64,000 bases of DNA from Solwaraspora sp. WMMA2065 (GTDB taxonomy: Bacteria; Actinomycetota; Actinomycetes; Mycobacteriales; Micromonosporaceae), in contig NZ_CP128361.1 in the NCBI RefSeq assembly GCF_030345075.1, positions 2,604,001-2,668,000 on the forward strand, given 5' to 3'. The notes beneath the pieces were generated by a model. The model saw only the letters and a program-made list of their open reading frames with translations. It was not told the DNA's origin and searched no databases. Position numbers and translations under genes: made by a program. Positions 36,208 to 45,377 of this stretch are shown piece after piece; position 1 is the stretch's first letter; the number at the start of each line of letters is the position of its first letter.

Positions 36208-37251
36208 ATGAGCTCGACCGCACCCGACCCGCCGGGGCGTCGCCCACGCCGGGTGTCGATGGCCGACGTGGCCCGGCTGGCCGGGGTCTCCACCCAGACC
36301 GTCTCCCGGGTGTCCACCGGGCACCCGGGAGTCGTCCCCAGCACCCGCCAGCAGGTCGTCGCCGCGATGCAGCAACTCGGCTACCGACCGAACAGCGCCG
36401 CCCGGGCGCTCAAGTACGGCGAGTTCCGCACCATCGGCGTGATCACCTTCACCCTGTCCACCACCGGCAACAGCCACACCGTGGAGGCGATCGCCACCCA
36501 CGCCGCAGCCGAGGGTTACGTGATCACGCTGATCCCGGTCGCCGCTCCCACCCAGGACCGGGTGCTCGGTGCCTTCACCCGGCTCGGCGAACTCGCGGTC
36601 GACGCGGTCATCGTGATCATGGAGGTGCACCTGCTCGACACCAGCACCGTGCTGCTACCTCCCGACGTGCACCTCGTCGTGGTCGACTCGGATGCCGGCG
36701 ACCGCTACCGGGTGGTCGACACCAACCAGGCCGACGGTGCCCGGCAGGCCGTCCGGCATCTGCTCGACCTCGGCCACCGTACGGTGTGGCACGTCGCCGG
36801 GCCGCCGGAGTCGTACGCCGCAGAGCGGCGGGCGGCCGCCTGGCGTACCACCTTGTCGCAGGCCGGCCGCCAGGTGCCGGCGCTGCGCCGCGGCGACTGG
36901 TCGGCCGGGGCCGGTTACCGGGCCGGACTCGAACTGGCAGACGAACCGGACTGCACCGCGATCTTCGTCGCCAACGACCAGATGGCGCTCGGGGTGCTGC
37001 GGGCCTTGCACGAACGCGGCCGGGTGGTGCCGCGTGACGTCAGCGTGGTGGGCTTCGACGACATCGCCGAAGCCGGCTCGTTCATCCCGCCGCTGACCAC
37101 CGTCCACCAGGACTTCGCCGAGGTCGGCCGGCGCTGCGTCGAGGCGGTGCTGCACCAGGTCCGCACCGGCACCGCGCAGACCGGCACCACCCTGGTGCCG
37201 ACCCGCCTGGTGGTCCGGGCCAGCACCGCCGCCCCGCCGACGGCACGCTGA
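36208..37251 (+). CDS. LacI-family transcriptional regulator
   Basis: A 347-residue LacI/GalR repressor. The N-terminal helix-turn-helix is VSMADVARLAGVSTQTVSRV (about residues 16-35), followed by hinge LGYRPNSAARALKYG and a periplasmic-binding-protein-like core ending with VFGFDD-type VVGFDDIAEAGSFIPPLTTV. The ATG at 36208 was chosen; a Shine-Dalgarno-like GAGGAAGG lies somewhat far upstream. It faces the GH42/ABC operon convergently and probably represses it from the shared operator, with an oligosaccharide or galactoside as inducer. Confidence 0.9.
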   Translation: MSSTAPDPPGRRPRRVSMADVARLAGVSTQTVSRVSTGHPGVVPSTRQQVVAAMQQLGYRPNSAARALKYGEFRTIGVITFTLSTTGNSHTVEAIATHAAAEGYVITLIPVAAPTQDRVLGAFTRLGELAVDAVIVIMEVHLLDTSTVLLPPDVHLVVVDSDAGDRYRVVDTNQADGARQAVRHLLDLGHRTVWHVAGPPESYAAERRAAAWRTTLSQAGRQVPALRRGDWSAGAGYRAGLELADEPDCTAIFVANDQMALGVLRALHERGRVVPRDVSVVGFDDIAEAGSFIPPLTTVHQDFAEVGRRCVEAVLHQVRTGTAQTGTTLVPTRLVVRASTAAPPTAR

Positions 37252-37260
37252 CCCAGCGGC

Positions 37261-37309
37261 GCCGACGGCACGCTGACCGGATCCCACGACCGGTCAGTGC
37301 GCCGTCGGC
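37261..37309. terminator. Hairpin between the lacI-type gene and the GH42 gene
   Basis: 20-base arms (37261-37280 and 37290-37309) pair with two mismatches over a nine-base loop. The hairpin overlaps the end of the GH42 gene and ends both convergent transcripts. A direct repeat of GCCGACGGCACGCTGACC starts 23 bp upstream. Confidence 0.65.
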
Positions 37310-39312
37310 ACCGCCCGTACCGAGACCCCCCGGGGCGGCAGCGTTTCGGCCGGACCGACCAGCGGTACGCCCGCCACGTCGGCCAACGACACCGGCTCGT
37401 CGGTCCGGTTGATCAGGAACCAGTGCTCGCCCCGGACGGCCAACTCGACCCGGCCACGCAGCCGCTCCGGCAGGTCGCTGCGCACCCCGGCGGCCGTCGC
37501 GAAGCGCGCCAGTACAGCGGCCAGATCGGACACCCCGAGCCGGGTGGAGACGTAGCCGGCGGAACCGGCACCGACCGTACGGCGGGTGACCGCCGGCCGA
37601 CCGGCGTACTCGCCGGTGCGGTACGCCGCCAACACCTCGACCTGCGGATCGGTCACCGTGACGCGGTCGGTCCACAGCTGCCCGGTCGCGCCGGTGTCCA
37701 GCACCACCTGTGCGCCGTCGGGCAGCGGGCCGAACTCCTCGATGCGCAGGCCGAGCAGATCCCGCAGCGCCCCCGGGTACCCGCCCAGCCAGATGTGGTC
37801 GTGCTCGTCGACGATGCCGGAGAAGTAGGTGGTCACCAGGTGACCACCGGCGGCGACGTAACCGCGCAGCCGGTCGGCGAGCGCCGCCGGCACCAGATGC
37901 AGGATCGGGGCGACCACCAGGCGGTACCCGGAGAGATCGGCGGCGACCGGCAGCACGTCGGTCCGGATACCGAGGGCGAGAAACGCCGAATACCAGTCGA
38001 GCGCCTCCTGCCGGTACCGCAGCCGCGACGTCGGATGGGAGTCCTGCTCGCAGGCCCACCACGATTCCCAGTCGAACAGGATCGCCGCCGGTGCCGGCGT
38101 GCGCGGGCTGCCGGCGACACCGGCCAGGTCGGACAGCGTACGGCCGAGCTCGGCGACCGAGCGGAACAGGTCGCTGTCGGCCCCGGCGTGCGGCAGCATC
38201 GCCGAGTGGTACTTCTCCGCCCCGGCCGCCGACTGGCGCCACTGGAAGAAGCAGACCGCATCGGCGCCGTGCGCCACATGGGTCAACGAGTCCCGGGCCA
38301 GTTCCCCCGCGCGTTTGGGCAGGTTGACCGGCTGCCAGTTGACGGCGCTGGTGGAGTGCTCCATCAGGAACCACGGCCGTCCGCCGGCCAGGTTGCCGGT
38401 CAGGTTGGCGGAGAAGGACAGTTCGTCGAGGGCCTGCGGTCCGGGGTGCACGTAGTGGTCGTTGGCGACGAAGTCGACCTCACCCGCCCAGTCGGCATAG
38501 TTCATCCCGGACGACTCCCCCATCACCATGAAGTTGGTGGTGACCGGCATGTCCGGGGTGACCGCCCGCAGCACATCGCGTTCGGCACGCAGGTGCTCCC
38601 GCAACGCGTCGGAGGAGAACCGCTTGAAGTCCAGCTGCTGGGTCGGGTTCGGGTAGGAGGCGGCCTGCCGGGGCGGCAGGATCTGGGTGAAGTCGGTGTA
38701 CCGCTGCGACCAGAACGCCGTACCCCAGGCGTGGTTGAGCGTGTCGATGTCGCCGTAGCGGTCCCGCAGCCAGGTCCGGAACGCGGCTGCGGCGTCATCG
38801 GAGAAGTCGTACACGTTGTGGCAGCCGAGTTCGTTGGAGACGTGCCAGGCCGCCAGCGCCGGGTGGTCACGGTAGCGCTCGGCGATCGCCCGGACCAGGC
38901 GCAGCGCGTACGCCCGGAAGATCGGCGAGGTGGGCCGCCAGTGCTGCCGGGCACCGGGCCACACGGTGGCGCCGTGCCGGTCGACCGGCAGGATCTGCGG
39001 GTGGGCGGCGGTCAGCCACGGCGGCGGCGAAGCGGTCGCGGTGGCCAGGTCGACGGCGATGCCGTTGGCGTGCAGCAGGTCCATCACGTCGTCGAGCCAG
39101 GCGAAGTCGAACTCGTCCGGGCCGGGCTGCAGCCGTGCCCAGGAGAAGATGGCCAGCGAGACGATGTTCACCCCGGCGGCGCGCATGGCCGCCACGTCGT
39201 CGTCCCAGACCGACCGGGGCCACTGTTCGGGGTTGTAGTCGGCACCGTAGCCGATCCGGGGGCCGCCGTTGCCCGGCCAGCGCAGCCAGCGGTAGTCGCC
39301 ACCGAATGCCAC
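37294..39312 (-). CDS. GH42 beta-galactosidase
   Basis: A 672-residue intracellular glycoside hydrolase family 42 enzyme without signal peptide. It has GYGADYNPEQWP near the N-terminus, the acid/base Glu161 in WHVSNELGCHN and the nucleophile Glu318 in WFLMEHSTSAVNW, then the trimerisation-type middle domain and a C-terminal beta domain. The GTG at 39312 after GAGGAGA is preferred to a longer start. It should hydrolyse beta-galactosides brought in by the transporter encoded just upstream. Confidence 0.93.
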   Translation of the reverse strand: MAFGGDYRWLRWPGNGGPRIGYGADYNPEQWPRSVWDDDVAAMRAAGVNIVSLAIFSWARLQPGPDEFDFAWLDDVMDLLHANGIAVDLATATASPPPWLTAAHPQILPVDRHGATVWPGARQHWRPTSPIFRAYALRLVRAIAERYRDHPALAAWHVSNELGCHNVYDFSDDAAAAFRTWLRDRYGDIDTLNHAWGTAFWSQRYTDFTQILPPRQAASYPNPTQQLDFKRFSSDALREHLRAERDVLRAVTPDMPVTTNFMVMGESSGMNYADWAGEVDFVANDHYVHPGPQALDELSFSANLTGNLAGGRPWFLMEHSTSAVNWQPVNLPKRAGELARDSLTHVAHGADAVCFFQWRQSAAGAEKYHSAMLPHAGADSDLFRSVAELGRTLSDLAGVAGSPRTPAPAAILFDWESWWACEQDSHPTSRLRYRQEALDWYSAFLALGIRTDVLPVAADLSGYRLVVAPILHLVPAALADRLRGYVAAGGHLVTTYFSGIVDEHDHIWLGGYPGALRDLLGLRIEEFGPLPDGAQVVLDTGATGQLWTDRVTVTDPQVEVLAAYRTGEYAGRPAVTRRTVGAGSAGYVSTRLGVSDLAAVLARFATAAGVRSDLPERLRGRVELAVRGEHWFLINRTDEPVSLADVAGVPLVGPAETLPPRGVSVRAVPTAH

Positions 39313-39349
39313 GTACGTCTCCTCGCTTCTGGGGGGGTGGGTGCGCGGG

Positions 39350-39379
39350 CCCGGCACCGGCCATCGCGGCGGTGCCGGG
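39350..39379 (-). terminator. Hairpin between binding-protein and GH42 genes
   Basis: 10-bp arms (39350-39359 and 39370-39379) with a ten-base loop lie in the 78-bp gap. Such hairpins often reduce read-through so that the binding protein is made in excess over the following enzyme. Confidence 0.5.
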
Positions 39380-39390
39380 TCCGCGCCGGG

Positions 39391-40725
39391 TCAGCTGACG
39401 GCGAAGCCCTGGTCGGTGCCGTAGCTGACGCAGGTGTCCCGCCAGGCGTCGAGCGCCCCGGTCAGCGGGCTGTCCGACACGTATGCCTGCCCGACGGTGT
39501 CGTTGAACACGCTGTTGGCGTACACCTGGAACGGTAGGTAGGACCAGCCGTCGACGACGTTGCCGGCCGACTCGGCGAAGATCTCGTTGGCCTGCTGCCC
39601 GCCGAAGTACGCGAACTCGGTACCGAGGAACTCCGGCGACTGCAGCTGCGCGGTGGTGGCCGGGAAGGCACCGCCGTCGACCCGGATCTGCACCCCGTCG
39701 CCGGCGTTGGCGTACTCGATGAAGCCGTACGCCAGGGCCTTGTTCGCCGCAGCCGAGGGAATCGCCAGCGAACTGCCGCCGTTCTCGGCGCTGGCGGTGC
39801 CGCCGGCGTCCCACTGCGGCAGCGGGGCGACCCGCCACTTGCCGGCACCGTCGGCGACGCCGGAGATCAGGTTGGCCGGCATCCAGGCGCCGGTGGCGAG
39901 GCTGGCGATGGTCCCGTCGGCCAGCCCCTGGTACCACTGGTCGCTCCACGAGCTGACCGGGGCGAGCAGGTCCTCGCTGATCAGCTGCTGCCAGGTGTCG
40001 GCGAACCGGGCCGAGCCGTCGTCGGTGAAGTCGATGCGCACCTCGGTGCCCTCGACCTGGAACGGCTGGCCGCCGGACTGCCAGATCAGGCTGGTGGTGA
40101 ATCCGGCGTCGCCGACGTCGTTGGTGATGTACACCTGCGGGTCGGCCCGGTGCAGTTCGCGGGCGGCGTCGACGTACTCCGCCCAGGTGGCCGGCACGTC
40201 GATGCCGTGCTCGTCGAACACCTCCTGGTTGTAGAACAGCGCCATCGGGCCGGAGTCCATCGGCAGACCGTGGACGCCGCCGCCGGTGTTCACCGACGAC
40301 CAGGGTCCGGGGGTGAAGGTGTCGGCCAGGTCGCCGGCCCCGTAGCCGGTGAGGTCGGTGACCGACCCGGCGAGGGCGAACTGCGGCAGCGCGTAGTACT
40401 CGATCTGGGCGACGTCGGGCAGCCCGTCACCGGCGGCGATCGCGTTCTGCAGGGCGGTGTACTGGTCGTCGCCGGTGCCGGCGTTGACCAGCTCCACGGT
40501 CACGTTCGGGTAGGCGGTCTGGAAGTCGGTGACGACCTCGGCGAGGGTCGGCTCCCAGGCCCAGACGGTCAACTCGCCGCCGGCCTCCAGGGCGGCCTGC
40601 ACGTCGGCGGCGGAAACCTGCTCGTCACCGGCGGAGCCGGTCGGGTCGTCGCCGGAGCCGCAACCGGCCAGCGCCAGGGTGGCCGCCGCAGCGATCGCGA
40701 CCGCCCGCACAGTGGTGCCGTTCAT
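39391..40725 (-). CDS. Sugar ABC transporter substrate-binding lipoprotein
   Basis: A 444-residue extracytoplasmic binding protein (family 1 solute-binding type). The signal peptide ends in the lipobox LALAGC with Cys22 as lipid anchor. ELTVWAWEPTLAEVVTDFQTAYPNVTVELVN, LPDVAQIEYYALPQF and GLPMDSGPMALFYNQEVFDEHGI are typical of carbohydrate-binding proteins. ATG after GAAGGGA. Third gene of the permease-permease-binding protein-GH42 operon; the ligand is probably a galactoside. Confidence 0.92.
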   Translation of the reverse strand: MNGTTVRAVAIAAAATLALAGCGSGDDPTGSAGDEQVSAADVQAALEAGGELTVWAWEPTLAEVVTDFQTAYPNVTVELVNAGTGDDQYTALQNAIAAGDGLPDVAQIEYYALPQFALAGSVTDLTGYGAGDLADTFTPGPWSSVNTGGGVHGLPMDSGPMALFYNQEVFDEHGIDVPATWAEYVDAARELHRADPQVYITNDVGDAGFTTSLIWQSGGQPFQVEGTEVRIDFTDDGSARFADTWQQLISEDLLAPVSSWSDQWYQGLADGTIASLATGAWMPANLISGVADGAGKWRVAPLPQWDAGGTASAENGGSSLAIPSAAANKALAYGFIEYANAGDGVQIRVDGGAFPATTAQLQSPEFLGTEFAYFGGQQANEIFAESAGNVVDGWSYLPFQVYANSVFNDTVGQAYVSDSPLTGALDAWRDTCVSYGTDQGFAVS

Positions 40726-40750
40726 GGGGTGTCCCTTCGGTGATGGGTGG

Positions 40751-41644
40751 TCACTCCTTGACGCCGCCGGCGGCCAGACCCGACTGCCAGTAGCGCTGCA
40801 GGAGCAGGAAGGCTGCCAACAGCGGCAGGATGGTCAGCAGCGACCCGGTGATGACCAGGTGGAACACCGGCTGACCGCCGGCGGTGGCGGCCTGGGCGTT
40901 CCAGGCGTCCAGGCCGAGGGTCAGCGGGTACCAGTCCGGGTCCTTCAGCATGATCAGCGGCAGGAAGTAGTTGTTCCAGGTGGCGACCATGCTGAACAGC
41001 AGCACCGTGACGATGCCGGGAGCCAGCAGCGGCAGGCAGATCTGGAACAGGGTGCGCATCTCACTCGCCCCGTCACAGCGCGCCGCCTCCAGCAGCTCGT
41101 CGGGGATCGCCTCGGCGGCGAAGACCCACATCAGGTAGAGCCCGAACGGCGTGATCAGCGACGGGATGATCACCGCCCACGGGGTGTTGGTCAGGCCGAG
41201 GCGGCTGAACATCAGGAAGGTCGGCACGGCCAGTGCGGTGCCGGGCACGGCGACCGCGCCGATGACGATCGCGAAGACCGCCCGTCGGCCGACGAAGTCG
41301 AACTTGGCCAGGCCGTACCCGCCGAGGGTGGCGAGCAGGGTGGCGCCGCCGGCCCCGGCGACCACGTACAGCAGGGTGTTGCCCAGCCAGCGGAGGAAGA
41401 TCCCGTCGTCGTAGCGCAACGTCTCGACGACGTTGTCCCACAGTGCGAAGTCGTCGGCTAGCCACAGACCGAACGACGAGAACAGGCCCTGTTGCGACTT
41501 GGTGGCGTTGACCAGCAGCCAGATGAGCGGGACGAGGCTGTAGACGAGGACCATCCCGGTCAGCGCGGTCAGGGTCAGGCTACGTCCGGGTCTGCGCACC
41601 CGGGTGGGGGCGGGCCGCCGCACCCGGGCGGGGCCGGGCGTCAC
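40751..41644 (-). CDS. Sugar ABC transporter permease (MalG/CUT1 type)
   Basis: A 297-residue inner-membrane permease with six helices. The ATPase-contact (EAA) loop is EAARCDGASEMRTLFQICLPLLAPG. The GTG start overlaps the stop of the preceding permease by four bases (GTGA). No ATPase gene is in the operon; in actinomycetes a shared ATPase such as MsiK usually energises such CUT1 importers. Confidence 0.92.
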   Translation of the reverse strand: MTPGPARVRRPAPTRVRRPGRSLTLTALTGMVLVYSLVPLIWLLVNATKSQQGLFSSFGLWLADDFALWDNVVETLRYDDGIFLRWLGNTLLYVVAGAGGATLLATLGGYGLAKFDFVGRRAVFAIVIGAVAVPGTALAVPTFLMFSRLGLTNTPWAVIIPSLITPFGLYLMWVFAAEAIPDELLEAARCDGASEMRTLFQICLPLLAPGIVTVLLFSMVATWNNYFLPLIMLKDPDWYPLTLGLDAWNAQAATAGGQPVFHLVITGSLLTILPLLAAFLLLQRYWQSGLAAGGVKE

Positions 41645-42540
41645 TGCCCCTCCCGGATGCCGCGCAGCTGGACAAGGTACGCGATCGCCATGGTCACCAG
41701 ACCCATCACGATGGCGACAGTTGCCGAGTAGTTGTACTGCTGCCCGGAGAACGACAGCGAGTACGCGTACAGGTTGGGGGTGAAGTAGGTGGTGATCGCG
41801 TTGGGTGCCAGGTGCTGCAGGATGCTCGGTTCGTTGAACAGCTGGAAGCTGCCGATGATGGAGAAGATGGTGGCGACGACCAGTGCGCCCCGGATGGCCG
41901 GCAGTTTGATGGCGCGGATGACCCGCAGCTGACCGGCGCCGTCGACCTCGGCCGCCTCGTACAGCGACGTCGGAACCACACGCAGCGCCGAATAGAAGAT
42001 GACCATGTTGTAACCGACGAACTCCCAGGTGACGATGTTGCCGATGGACAGCAGCACCAGGTCGGGGTGCAGCGGGTCGGGCAGCGTCACGCCGAGCGCG
42101 TCGTTGATGTTGCCGACCAGCCCGAACCGGGTGCCGTACATGAAGCCCCACATCAACGTGGCGACGACGGCCGGTACGGCGTACGGCAGGAAGACCGCGA
42201 CCCGGAAGAAGCTCCTGCCGTACAACCGGCCGCTGTCGATGGCCAGCGCCACCAGCAGCGCGAGGAACAGCATGATCGGCACCTGGACGGCGAGAAAGAC
42301 GGCCACCCGGCCGAGCGCCGACCAGAACTGCGGGTCCGTCAGCGCCCGCTGGTAGTTGTCCAGCCCGACGAAGGAGTTGCCGCCGATCAGTTGCCGCCGG
42401 TAGAGGCTGAGGTGGATCGCGTAGCCGATCGGCGCGATGAAGACGAGCGCGAAGACCAGCATGAACGGCGCGACGAACTGCCAGCCGGCCAGCGAGCGCC
42501 GGCGCGGCAGCCTGCGGGGTCGCGCCTGAGGAATGGTCAT
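41641..42540 (-). CDS. Sugar ABC transporter permease (MalF/CUT1 type)
   Basis: A 299-residue permease, first gene of the operon. After a basic N-terminus (PQARPRRLPRRRSLAGW) come six helices; the EAA loop is EAAEVDGAGQLRVIRAIKLPAIRG. The ATG at 42540 lies 30-60 bp downstream of two palindromic operators, so the LacI-type regulator should block its promoter. Confidence 0.92.
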   Translation of the reverse strand: MTIPQARPRRLPRRRSLAGWQFVAPFMLVFALVFIAPIGYAIHLSLYRRQLIGGNSFVGLDNYQRALTDPQFWSALGRVAVFLAVQVPIMLFLALLVALAIDSGRLYGRSFFRVAVFLPYAVPAVVATLMWGFMYGTRFGLVGNINDALGVTLPDPLHPDLVLLSIGNIVTWEFVGYNMVIFYSALRVVPTSLYEAAEVDGAGQLRVIRAIKLPAIRGALVVATIFSIIGSFQLFNEPSILQHLAPNAITTYFTPNLYAYSLSFSGQQYNYSATVAIVMGLVTMAIAYLVQLRGIREGQ

Positions 42541-42569
42541 CACGCCCAACCCTTGGTAGCCGAAGGCCT

Positions 42570-42583
42570 TGTTTGCGCAAACA
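42570..42583. promoter_or_regulatory. LacI-family operator, promoter-proximal copy
   Basis: TGTTTGCGCAAACA, a perfect 14-bp palindrome 30 bp before the first permease start, identical in its core to the copy at 42600. Confidence 0.85.
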
Positions 42584-42599
42584 TCGACCACAGCCACGT

Positions 42600-42617
42600 G
42601 ATGTTTGCGCAAACATC
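42600..42617. promoter_or_regulatory. LacI-family operator, distal copy
   Basis: GATGTTTGCGCAAACATC, a perfect 18-bp palindrome whose centre lies 32 bp (about three helical turns) from that of the proximal copy. A related half-site, CGATGTTTGCATCG, follows at 42624-42637. The central CG with flanking symmetry is the usual LacI/GalR operator form. Confidence 0.85.
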
Positions 42618-42650
42618 GGGGTCCGATGTTTGCATCGCCCCGGCCCCGCG

Positions 42651-45047
42651 TCAACCCCGGCCCGTCAACCCGTTCAGCTGGGCACGGACCGGCTCGGCGT
42701 CGGGATGCCGCAAACTGTCCAGGATGCCCACTGCCGCGCCCCAGCACGCCTCGGCCGCCGCCAGATCTCCGGTGTCGTAGCCGACGTCGCCCAGGTCGCT
42801 GAGCACCAGCGCCTCCAGATGCCGGTCACCGAGCCGACGGAACAGCTCCAGCGCCTCCTGGTAGCAGACGGCGGCCTCGTCCGGGTCACCGAGATGCTGG
42901 TACGCGTACCCCAGGCTGTGCCAGGTACTCGCCTGCCCGGGCCAGTCACCAAGCTCCCGCAGCAGCTGCAACGCCCGCCCGCACCAGTCGAGCGTCTCGG
43001 CGTACTCGCCGAGCCGGGCGTGCTGCCAGCCGACCACATTGAGCGCCTTGCCCTCCCCCCGCCGGTCACCGGCCGCCGCGTACAGCTCGTACGCCGTCCG
43101 CCCGTGCGCCAACGCGTCGCGGTGCCGGTCCTGGCGCTCCCGCAGCAACGACAGGTGCAGGTGGGTGAGCCCCTGCCGGGCGAGATCCCCCCGGCTCTGC
43201 TCCAGCTCCAAGGCAGCTTCAAGGTGATGATGCGCCTCGGCGTGCCGGTTGGTCCGCAGGTACGCGCGGGCCAGGTTGCGATTCGCCACCGCCTCCGCGG
43301 CGATGTCGCCGACCCGCCGGGCCAACTGCAACGCGGACCGCTGCATGACGGTCAGCGCCGACCAGTGCCCACCCCGGTCCAGATAGGTGTACGCCACCTG
43401 AGTCAGGTGCAGCGCCTCGGCCCCCAGCCCGGCGACGACAGCCGCGTCGAAGACCGCATCCAGGTTGGTCTGCTCGATGGTGAACCAGGTCAGGGCCGCT
43501 TCGCTGTCCGCCGGGTACTCGGCGACGACGCCGGGGCGGGCCGGACCGGGCACCGGCGGAGCGGGGTTCGGCTGCAGGGTTCGGTCGGCATGATAGGCAC
43601 TGTGGACATAGTGGTCGACCAGCCGCCGCAGGGCGGCGTCGAGCGCCGACCCGGTTTCCAGCTGCCGGGCCCGCTCTGCGGCGTAGACCCGCAGCAGATC
43701 GTGCAGACCGTGACGCCCGCCGGGACACGCGTTGAGCAGGTTCGCCCGGACCAGCTCGGCGAGCAACGGTCGCACCCGGGCCACCGGCAGACCGGCGAGA
43801 CTCGCGGCCGCCGGGGCCGACACGGTCGGACCGGGGTGGATGCCGAGCAGCCGGAACAGCTGCGCCGCCGACGGGCTCAGCGCCTGGTACGACCAGGAGA
43901 AGACAGCGCGGACCCCGAGCTGCGGATCGTCCGGTGCCAGCGCGTCGAGGCGGTGCTGGGCGACCCGCAGCTCGGCGGCGAGCGCCGCCAACGGCATCTG
44001 CGGGGCGATGACGACACGCGCCGCGACGACCGCCAACGCCAGCGGCAGGCCGGCGCACCGGGCGACGATCCCGCCCACCGCCGCCGGCTCGGCGGCGCAC
44101 CGCCGATGGCCGATCCGGCGCCGCAGCAGTTCCGCCGCGTCCGCCGGATGCAGCAGATCGAGGGTCAACGGCTGGGCGCCGTGCGCGGCGACCAGCCCGG
44201 TGAGCTGGTTCCGGCTGGTCACCACCACCAGGCACTGCGGCGAACTGGGCAGCAGCAGCCGTACGTGAGCACTGTCACGGGCGTTGTCCAGCACGATCAG
44301 CAGCCGACGACCGGCCAACGTGGTGCGGTAGAGCGCAGCCTGAGCGTCCGGGTCGTCCGGCACCTGGGCCGGCGGTACGCCCAACGCGTCGAGCAGCAGG
44401 CGCAGCGCGGTCGCCGGCTCGGTCACCGACCCGTCCGGGTCGAACCCACGCAGGTTCAGGTAGAGCTGCCCGTCGGGGAACCGGTCGGCGACCTGGTGCG
44501 CCCACTGCACGACGAGGGTCGTCTTGCCGACCCCGGCGGTGCCGCTGACCGCCACGATCCGGACCGTACCGGCCGGGGCGGTCCGCCGCGCCGGCCCGGT
44601 GTCCGGCGCAAGCCGGTCAAGCTGAGCCATCTCGGTACGGCGGCCGCTGAAGTGACCCAGCGCGGGCGGTAGCTGCCGGGGCACCACCCGGACCACCGGG
44701 TCGACCGCCGGCTCCGCCGGCACGGTGACGCGACGGCGCTCGTCGACCCGGTCCCGGGCGCTGGCCAGCACCCCCCGCTCGATCGGACTGGCACCGAGCA
44801 ACCCGACCAGCACGTCGAACCGGTCCGTCGGCGGCAGCGTCTTCCCGGTGAGATACTCCGCCACCGCCGTGTGCGACCAGCCGGCGCGGGTGGCCAGCAC
44901 CCGGTAGGACAGCACCCGCTGGCCCTCGCGGCGGGCGTGCCGCCGCCGCAACGCCCTCAGCAACGCGGCGAGGTCGTCCACTGTCCGTACCCCGGCGGCA
45001 TCGCGTACCAGCCGGTCGGGCGGCCGCGTGTCCACTCTATGCACCAT
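42651..45047 (-). CDS. HTH / NB-ARC / TPR signal-transduction regulator
   Basis: A 798-residue regulator. The N-terminal 90 residues hold a helix-turn-helix (LSYRVLATRAGWSHTAVAEYLTGK). An NB-ARC type ATPase domain follows, with P-loop VSGTAGVGKTTLVVQWAH, LLIVLDNARD (Walker B) and the GLPLAL motif. The C-terminal 300 residues are about eight tetratricopeptide repeats, e.g. GDLARQGLTHLHLSLLRERQ. This is the layout of AfsR-like proteins without the SARP domain. The ATG at 45047 is one of several possible starts. The signal and targets are unknown. Confidence 0.85.
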   Translation of the reverse strand: MVHRVDTRPPDRLVRDAAGVRTVDDLAALLRALRRRHARREGQRVLSYRVLATRAGWSHTAVAEYLTGKTLPPTDRFDVLVGLLGASPIERGVLASARDRVDERRRVTVPAEPAVDPVVRVVPRQLPPALGHFSGRRTEMAQLDRLAPDTGPARRTAPAGTVRIVAVSGTAGVGKTTLVVQWAHQVADRFPDGQLYLNLRGFDPDGSVTEPATALRLLLDALGVPPAQVPDDPDAQAALYRTTLAGRRLLIVLDNARDSAHVRLLLPSSPQCLVVVTSRNQLTGLVAAHGAQPLTLDLLHPADAAELLRRRIGHRRCAAEPAAVGGIVARCAGLPLALAVVAARVVIAPQMPLAALAAELRVAQHRLDALAPDDPQLGVRAVFSWSYQALSPSAAQLFRLLGIHPGPTVSAPAAASLAGLPVARVRPLLAELVRANLLNACPGGRHGLHDLLRVYAAERARQLETGSALDAALRRLVDHYVHSAYHADRTLQPNPAPPVPGPARPGVVAEYPADSEAALTWFTIEQTNLDAVFDAAVVAGLGAEALHLTQVAYTYLDRGGHWSALTVMQRSALQLARRVGDIAAEAVANRNLARAYLRTNRHAEAHHHLEAALELEQSRGDLARQGLTHLHLSLLRERQDRHRDALAHGRTAYELYAAAGDRRGEGKALNVVGWQHARLGEYAETLDWCGRALQLLRELGDWPGQASTWHSLGYAYQHLGDPDEAAVCYQEALELFRRLGDRHLEALVLSDLGDVGYDTGDLAAAEACWGAAVGILDSLRHPDAEPVRAQLNGLTGRG

Positions 45048-45377
45048 CGCGACTCTCACGACCCTCACTGGTCAGCCAGCACTGTGGCGACCCGCCGTGC
45101 GACGACCCGCTCCGCAGCGGATGCTAGTCGGTGTACGCCGATGTACGGAGATGATCGTGATCACCCTCCTGCCCCCGGTCGACAACGCACCCTGAACGTG
45201 TACGGATGCACACCGGACAGAGAGGATGCCGGCCGATGTACTGGTCCACGCGGGTTCGCGGGTAGCGACGGCTTACTACGGTCAGGCGGCGGGTGACCGG
45301 ACGGGGCCCCGGTCACCCGCGTGTTCGTTCCCGGCGTACCGCCCACCGCCAGGCCCGCCGGCCGGCAGACTGGGTCG
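45048..45377. promoter_or_regulatory. 330-bp divergent region between the NB-ARC regulator and the P-type ATPase
   Basis: It holds a perfect 12-bp-arm hairpin (45289-45300 and 45309-45320, loop of eight bases) 58 bp before the ATPase start, and a stretch at 45128-45175 with repeated GTACG/GATCGTGATC elements. No gene is seen. The hairpin could be an operator or a leader attenuator for the ATPase. Confidence 0.45.

Noticed and set aside
42541-42616. Extension of the second permease frame back through the first permease to 42616
   Set aside because: This is an open shadow frame; the GTG at 41644 with the four-base overlap is the natural start.
45128-45175. GATCGTGATC/GTACG motifs before the NB-ARC regulator as an operator
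   Set aside because: The symmetry is imperfect and I know no matching regulator site.
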